A stretch of 32,475 nucleotides of DNA from an uncultured Reyranella sp. (GTDB lineage Bacteria; Pseudomonadota; Alphaproteobacteria; Reyranellales; Reyranellaceae). The position numbers and the translations under genes were made by a program. The stretch covers positions 1 through 32,475 of the forward strand of contig CALDNT010000056.1 in assembly GCA_937915145.1 (NCBI GenBank), given 5' to 3'. The notes beneath the pieces are model-generated. The model saw only the letters and a list, made by a program, of their open reading frames with translations. It was not told where the DNA came from and searched no databases. Below are positions 30,164-32,475 of this stretch, piece by piece; the first letter of the stretch is position 1; each line of letters begins with the position of its first letter.

Positions 30164-31405
30164 ATGGACTCACCGATCCGGGAGCTGTTGCGGCAGCCCG
30201 ACTTTTTGCGGCTGTGGCTGGTCGGCGCCTTTGCCAATGCCACGCGCTGGCTCGAACTGCTGGTCTCCGGGCTGTTCGCCTGGGAGGTGACGCACTCGGC
30301 GCTGGCCGTTGCCGTGGTGGTGGCGGCACGGCAACTGCCGCAACTGCTGTTCGGCGCCTTCGCCGGCGCGGTCTCCGAGGCGATCAACCGCAAGCTGATC
30401 GTGATGGCGGCCCTCATCGTTCCCGCCGTGGTCTCGACGCTCCTCGCCAGCTTCGCAATAACCGGCACGCTGCAGCTCTGGCACGTCATGCTGGGCAACC
30501 TGGTGAGCGGCACCATGTGGGCGACCGAAATGTCGACCCGCCGCCGCATGGTGGGCGAGGTCGCGGGCCCCGAGCGCATCGTGCCCGCCATCGCCCTCGA
30601 CGCCGTCACCTCGGCCGCCACCCGCCTGGTCGGGCCGCTGCTGGGCGGGGCGGCCTTCGAATGGCTGCACATGAGCGGCGCCTATACCTTCACCGCCCTG
30701 ATCCAGTTCGCCGGCGCCTTCGCCATGGCGGGGCTGGTCCACCGGCAGATCACGCGGCGGCTCGACCTGCTGCGCATCCCGGCCGAGATCGCCGAGGGCC
30801 TGGCCTTTGCCCGCACGCGCCCGACCATCCTGCTGGTGTTCGGCATCACGGTGGTGACCAACGCCTTCGGCTTCGCCTACTCCGGCCTTCTTGCCCCGCT
30901 GGGCCTCGCCTCGTTCAAGGTCTCGCCGGCGCTGGTGGGCGTGCTGGCGGCCGGCGAACCGCTGGGCGCGCTTTTGGGCGGCGGGCTGATCGCCACCGGC
31001 CTGCTCAGGCTCGACAGCCCGGCCGGCCGGCGCCTCGCCTTCACCGGCGGGGCGCTCTTGTTCATGGCGTCGCTGATGGCGATGGCGGCGAGCCCCTCCT
31101 TTTGGCTCGCCTTCGCCGCCCTGGTGATCGGCGGCGTGGGCTCGGCGGGCTTCGCCAACATGCAATCGACCCTGATGCTGACCGAGGCGCCGCCGGAAGT
31201 GCGCTCGAGGCTGATGGGCATCGTCACGGTGTGCATCGGCACCGCGCCGCTGGGCGTGCTGGCGGCCGGCGCGATCTCCGACGGCATCGGCCCGAGGGGC
31301 GCCGTGCTGGCGATGGCGGCGGCCGGCGTGGCGACCACGGCGGTGCTGGCGTGGCTGCTGCGGCCGCGGACGCCCGCATCGACATTGGGGCCGCCGCCGG
31401 TCTGA
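30164..31405 (+). CDS. MFS transporter (MFS_3/EntS-like exporter)
   Basis: 413 aa with about 12 membrane segments. The N-terminal IRELLRQPDFLRLWLVGAFANATRWLELLVSGLFAWEVTHSALAVAVVVAARQLPQLLFGAFAGAVSEAINRK is typical of the MFS_3 group that includes the enterobactin exporter. The second half has GFANMQSTLMLTEAPPEVRSRLMGIVTVCIGTAPLGVLAAGAISDGIGPRGA, the usual R-x-R-x-MG-x-x loop. The direction is probably export; the substrate cannot be assigned. No siderophore synthesis genes are nearby. No ribosome site precedes the ATG; a TAGACT -10 lies seven bases upstream. Confidence 0.92.
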   Translation: MDSPIRELLRQPDFLRLWLVGAFANATRWLELLVSGLFAWEVTHSALAVAVVVAARQLPQLLFGAFAGAVSEAINRKLIVMAALIVPAVVSTLLASFAITGTLQLWHVMLGNLVSGTMWATEMSTRRRMVGEVAGPERIVPAIALDAVTSAATRLVGPLLGGAAFEWLHMSGAYTFTALIQFAGAFAMAGLVHRQITRRLDLLRIPAEIAEGLAFARTRPTILLVFGITVVTNAFGFAYSGLLAPLGLASFKVSPALVGVLAAGEPLGALLGGGLIATGLLRLDSPAGRRLAFTGGALLFMASLMAMAASPSFWLAFAALVIGGVGSAGFANMQSTLMLTEAPPEVRSRLMGIVTVCIGTAPLGVLAAGAISDGIGPRGAVLAMAAAGVATTAVLAWLLRPRTPASTLGPPPV

Positions 31406-31421
31406 CTCCTCACAGCATGAC

Positions 31422-31461
31422 TTTTCAGACACGGGTTGTCCGAGATGTGTCTGTCTGAAAA
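31422..31461. repeat. Stem-loop repeat with TGTCTGTCTGAAAA arm
   Basis: TTTTCAGACA (31422-31431) pairs perfectly with TGTCTGAAAA (31452-31461). An alternative register pairs CAGACAC (31426-31432) with GTGTCTG (31447-31453) around exactly 14 bases, the same loop length as the repeat at 28123. The right arm holds the motif TGTC/TCTG twice. It lies 17 bp after the MFS stop and may terminate that gene, although no T-run follows. Confidence 0.7.
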
Positions 31462-32181
31462 TTCACAAAGCGACGGCCCGGTTGAAGCAAAAGATTCTTT
31501 TCAACGACGGCCGAAATCGCGGACCTGTCCAACAATTCACGCGCCTGCGAACCTCCTCTCCCGGGCTCTCGCGGGGGCGTGCTGCTCGAACGGCCGGGAT
31601 ATCGGCCAGGTCGATGCCGTGTGTGCACGGCCTTATCGGATTATTTGTGGACGCCTGAATGTAACGCGTTCTGTCCGGAAACCTGTCCGGAACGCCGTTG
31701 CAAAACGGTCACAAGCCGATCGTCCTGGCCGACGTTCGCCGTCGGCATTGTTTGCTGTTTGGGCCGTGGTCGGTGTCGAGGGCATGGTCAGGACCATGCC
31801 AGGCGCAGGCGCTCTCTGAAGAGCTTTTGGGGCCCGCCGGAGGGAGTTCCGGTGGCACGGACGCCTTGTGGTGGATGAACGCGTGCGACGGTTCCCGTGG
31901 GAACCCCGCAAGAGATTTCGATTGTCCGGCACCCCCGGAACGGCCGGATGAGGGAGGCGCTGGCCATGTTCTTGATCGGCAGGGACTGCACCCTGCCCCG
32001 GTGGCACCGCGGCCGCGTCCGAAGACCTGGCCCCTTGCTTCGCCCGCATGGAGAGCAGGACGTCCCCCGGTCACGACAGGGAGCCATCCCGGGCAAGTGA
32101 ACGGGAGGCTCGGCCTCTCGGACAAACCTCGCGCAATAATAGCGGAAATATAACCCGTAACCTGCTGAACTAGAAGTCACA
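31462..32181. other. Gene-free, hairpin-rich region
   Basis: About 720 bp with no convincing gene; the open frames have no ribosome sites or recognisable products. It holds several perfect inverted repeats: CCGTT/AACGG around GCAA (31695-31708), GCCGACG/CGTCGGC (31728-31746), GGCATGGTC/GACCATGCC around two bases (31781-31800), GGTTCCC/GGGAACC (31890-31905) and GGCAGGG/CCCTGCC (31978-31997). A CTGTCCAACAATTC (31525-31538) resembles the neighbouring repeat motifs. Its last 50-60 bp (about 32134-32198) are distinctly AT-rich. It may be decayed mobile DNA or encode a structured RNA. Confidence 0.6.
31643..31692. repeat. Second copy of the ATTTGTGGAC repeat with CTGTCCGGAA pair
   Basis: Bases 31643-31667 match 28124-28148 at 23 of 25 positions (ATTTGTGGAC, then CCTGAATG, then AACGC). 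In the first copy the match is followed by CTGTCCACAAAT direct copies; here it is followed by CTGTCCGGAA twice (31671-31680 and 31683-31692). The flanking arm therefore has changed sequence while the TGTCC core and tandem layout remain. Confidence 0.75.
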
Positions 32182-32475
32182 TTATCGCAAATCAGCGTTG
32201 CGCGTTGCGCAAGGCTGCTGGCAGTGCCAGCACATGCCGCTGGAAAGAAGCAAGGTGTCGATCGTGCCTTTCTGGACCCACGGATTGACCACGATGACCT
32301 GGGCCGAGGTGTAGGACAGCGTGTAGTCCTCCGGCCTGGCGGCGGCGACGGCCCGCGGGCCGAGGCTGCCGTTGGCGCCGCCCTTGTTGTCCGCGACGAT
32401 CTGCTGGCCGAGGATCCGCGGCATCAGCCGCGCCAGTTCGCGCGCGTTGATGTCATTGCTGCCGCCCGGGGCATA
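32182..32475 (-). pseudogene. Truncated Bug-family substrate-binding protein gene (partial at window edge)
   Basis: The frame enters from beyond the window and reads YAPGGSNDINARELARL, then PRILGQQIVADNKGGANGSLGPRAVAAARPEDYTLSYTSAQVIVVNPWVQK. These are the N-terminal lobe signatures of tripartite tricarboxylate receptors (PGG-x-x-D-x-x-AR, LGQ-x-IV-x-DN, PxDYTL). After VQK the remaining 28 residues (GTIDTLLLSSGMCWHCQQ onward) do not resemble the family, and a stop follows at 32182. About 200 residues of the C-terminal part are therefore missing. The break lies beside the gene-free region, so a deletion or insertion there is likely. The signal peptide end of the gene lies outside the window. 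Confidence 0.8.

Noticed and set aside
31436-32100. Open frames of 127 and 67 aa in the gene-free region
   Set aside because: No ribosome sites, no recognisable motifs and an irregular composition; they also run across strong inverted repeats.
32198-32231. Small inverted repeats TTGCGC/GCGCAA and GCTGGCA/TGCCAGC
   Set aside because: Short, inside the remnant frame, with no position relative to a promoter or stop that would give them a role.

Overview
The window is GC-rich DNA from a soil- or water-type alphaproteobacterium. Support for this comes from the Bug/tripartite-tricarboxylate periplasmic binding proteins (one intact, one broken), several Fe(II)/2-oxoglutarate dioxygenases, an acyl-CoA dehydrogenase, a malonate decarboxylase operon, high third-position GC, and a palindromic intergenic repeat of a type I associate with Bradyrhizobium/Reyranella-like genomes. 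The genus is inference only. No rRNA, tRNA, CRISPR array or intact transposase was recognised.

Layout. 1-2.5 kb: a minus-strand unit of phytanoyl-CoA-dioxygenase-like enzyme, Bug binding protein and VOC protein, with palindromic repeats on both sides of the last two genes; a divergent IclR regulator faces it across a 15-bp palindrome. 3.6-4.8 kb: a small hypothetical protein converges on a DUF4239 membrane protein. 5.0-7.5 kb: TauD-like dioxygenase, then a TreT-like trehalose-forming glycosyltransferase. 7.5-8.6 kb: a TetR regulator with a perfect operator, then an SRPBCC protein. 8.6-12.1 kb: secreted cysteine-rich protein and AidB-like acyl-CoA dehydrogenase, divergent from a GcvA-type LysR regulator. 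12.1-16.2 kb: GNAT-nitrilase fusion, gamma-glutamyltranspeptidase-family enzyme, prolyl-hydroxylase-like dioxygenase. 16.3-21.4 kb: malonate decarboxylase operon mdcACDEGB, with neither mdcH nor a malonate transporter. 21.5-24.8 kb: exported glutathione peroxidase, GAF-adenylate cyclase, second phytanoyl-CoA-dioxygenase-like protein. 24.9-31.4 kb: Tat-exported protein, GH5 glycosidase, GntP permease, glucose-6-phosphate dehydrogenase (zwf), small secreted protein, MFS exporter. 31.4-32.2 kb: a gene-free stretch crowded with inverted repeats, ending in a truncated Bug gene that runs off the window.

How the parts work together. The mdc genes encode a biotin-independent malonate decarboxylase (A, C, D, E) plus the enzymes that make and attach its 2'-(5''-triphosphoribosyl)-3'-dephospho-CoA prosthetic group (B, G). 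The GH5/GntP/zwf group suggests use of sugars or sugar acids through the 6-phosphogluconate node. Much of the rest looks like catabolism of small carboxylates and amides, with local regulators beside their targets.

The most notable observations are: (i) a decayed glutathione peroxidase fragment abutting the 3' end of the mdc operon, so that the operon lies between two gpx sequences in the same orientation; (ii) a recurrent TANNNT-N6/7-start-codon arrangement without a Shine-Dalgarno, indicating leaderless transcripts for six genes; (iii) a family of intergenic stem-loops with 14-nt loops and reiterated TGTC-containing motifs; (iv) a hairpin-dense gene-free region beside a truncated transporter gene; (v) an adenylate cyclase lacking the transition-state arginine, with a long hairpin against its ribosome-binding site.
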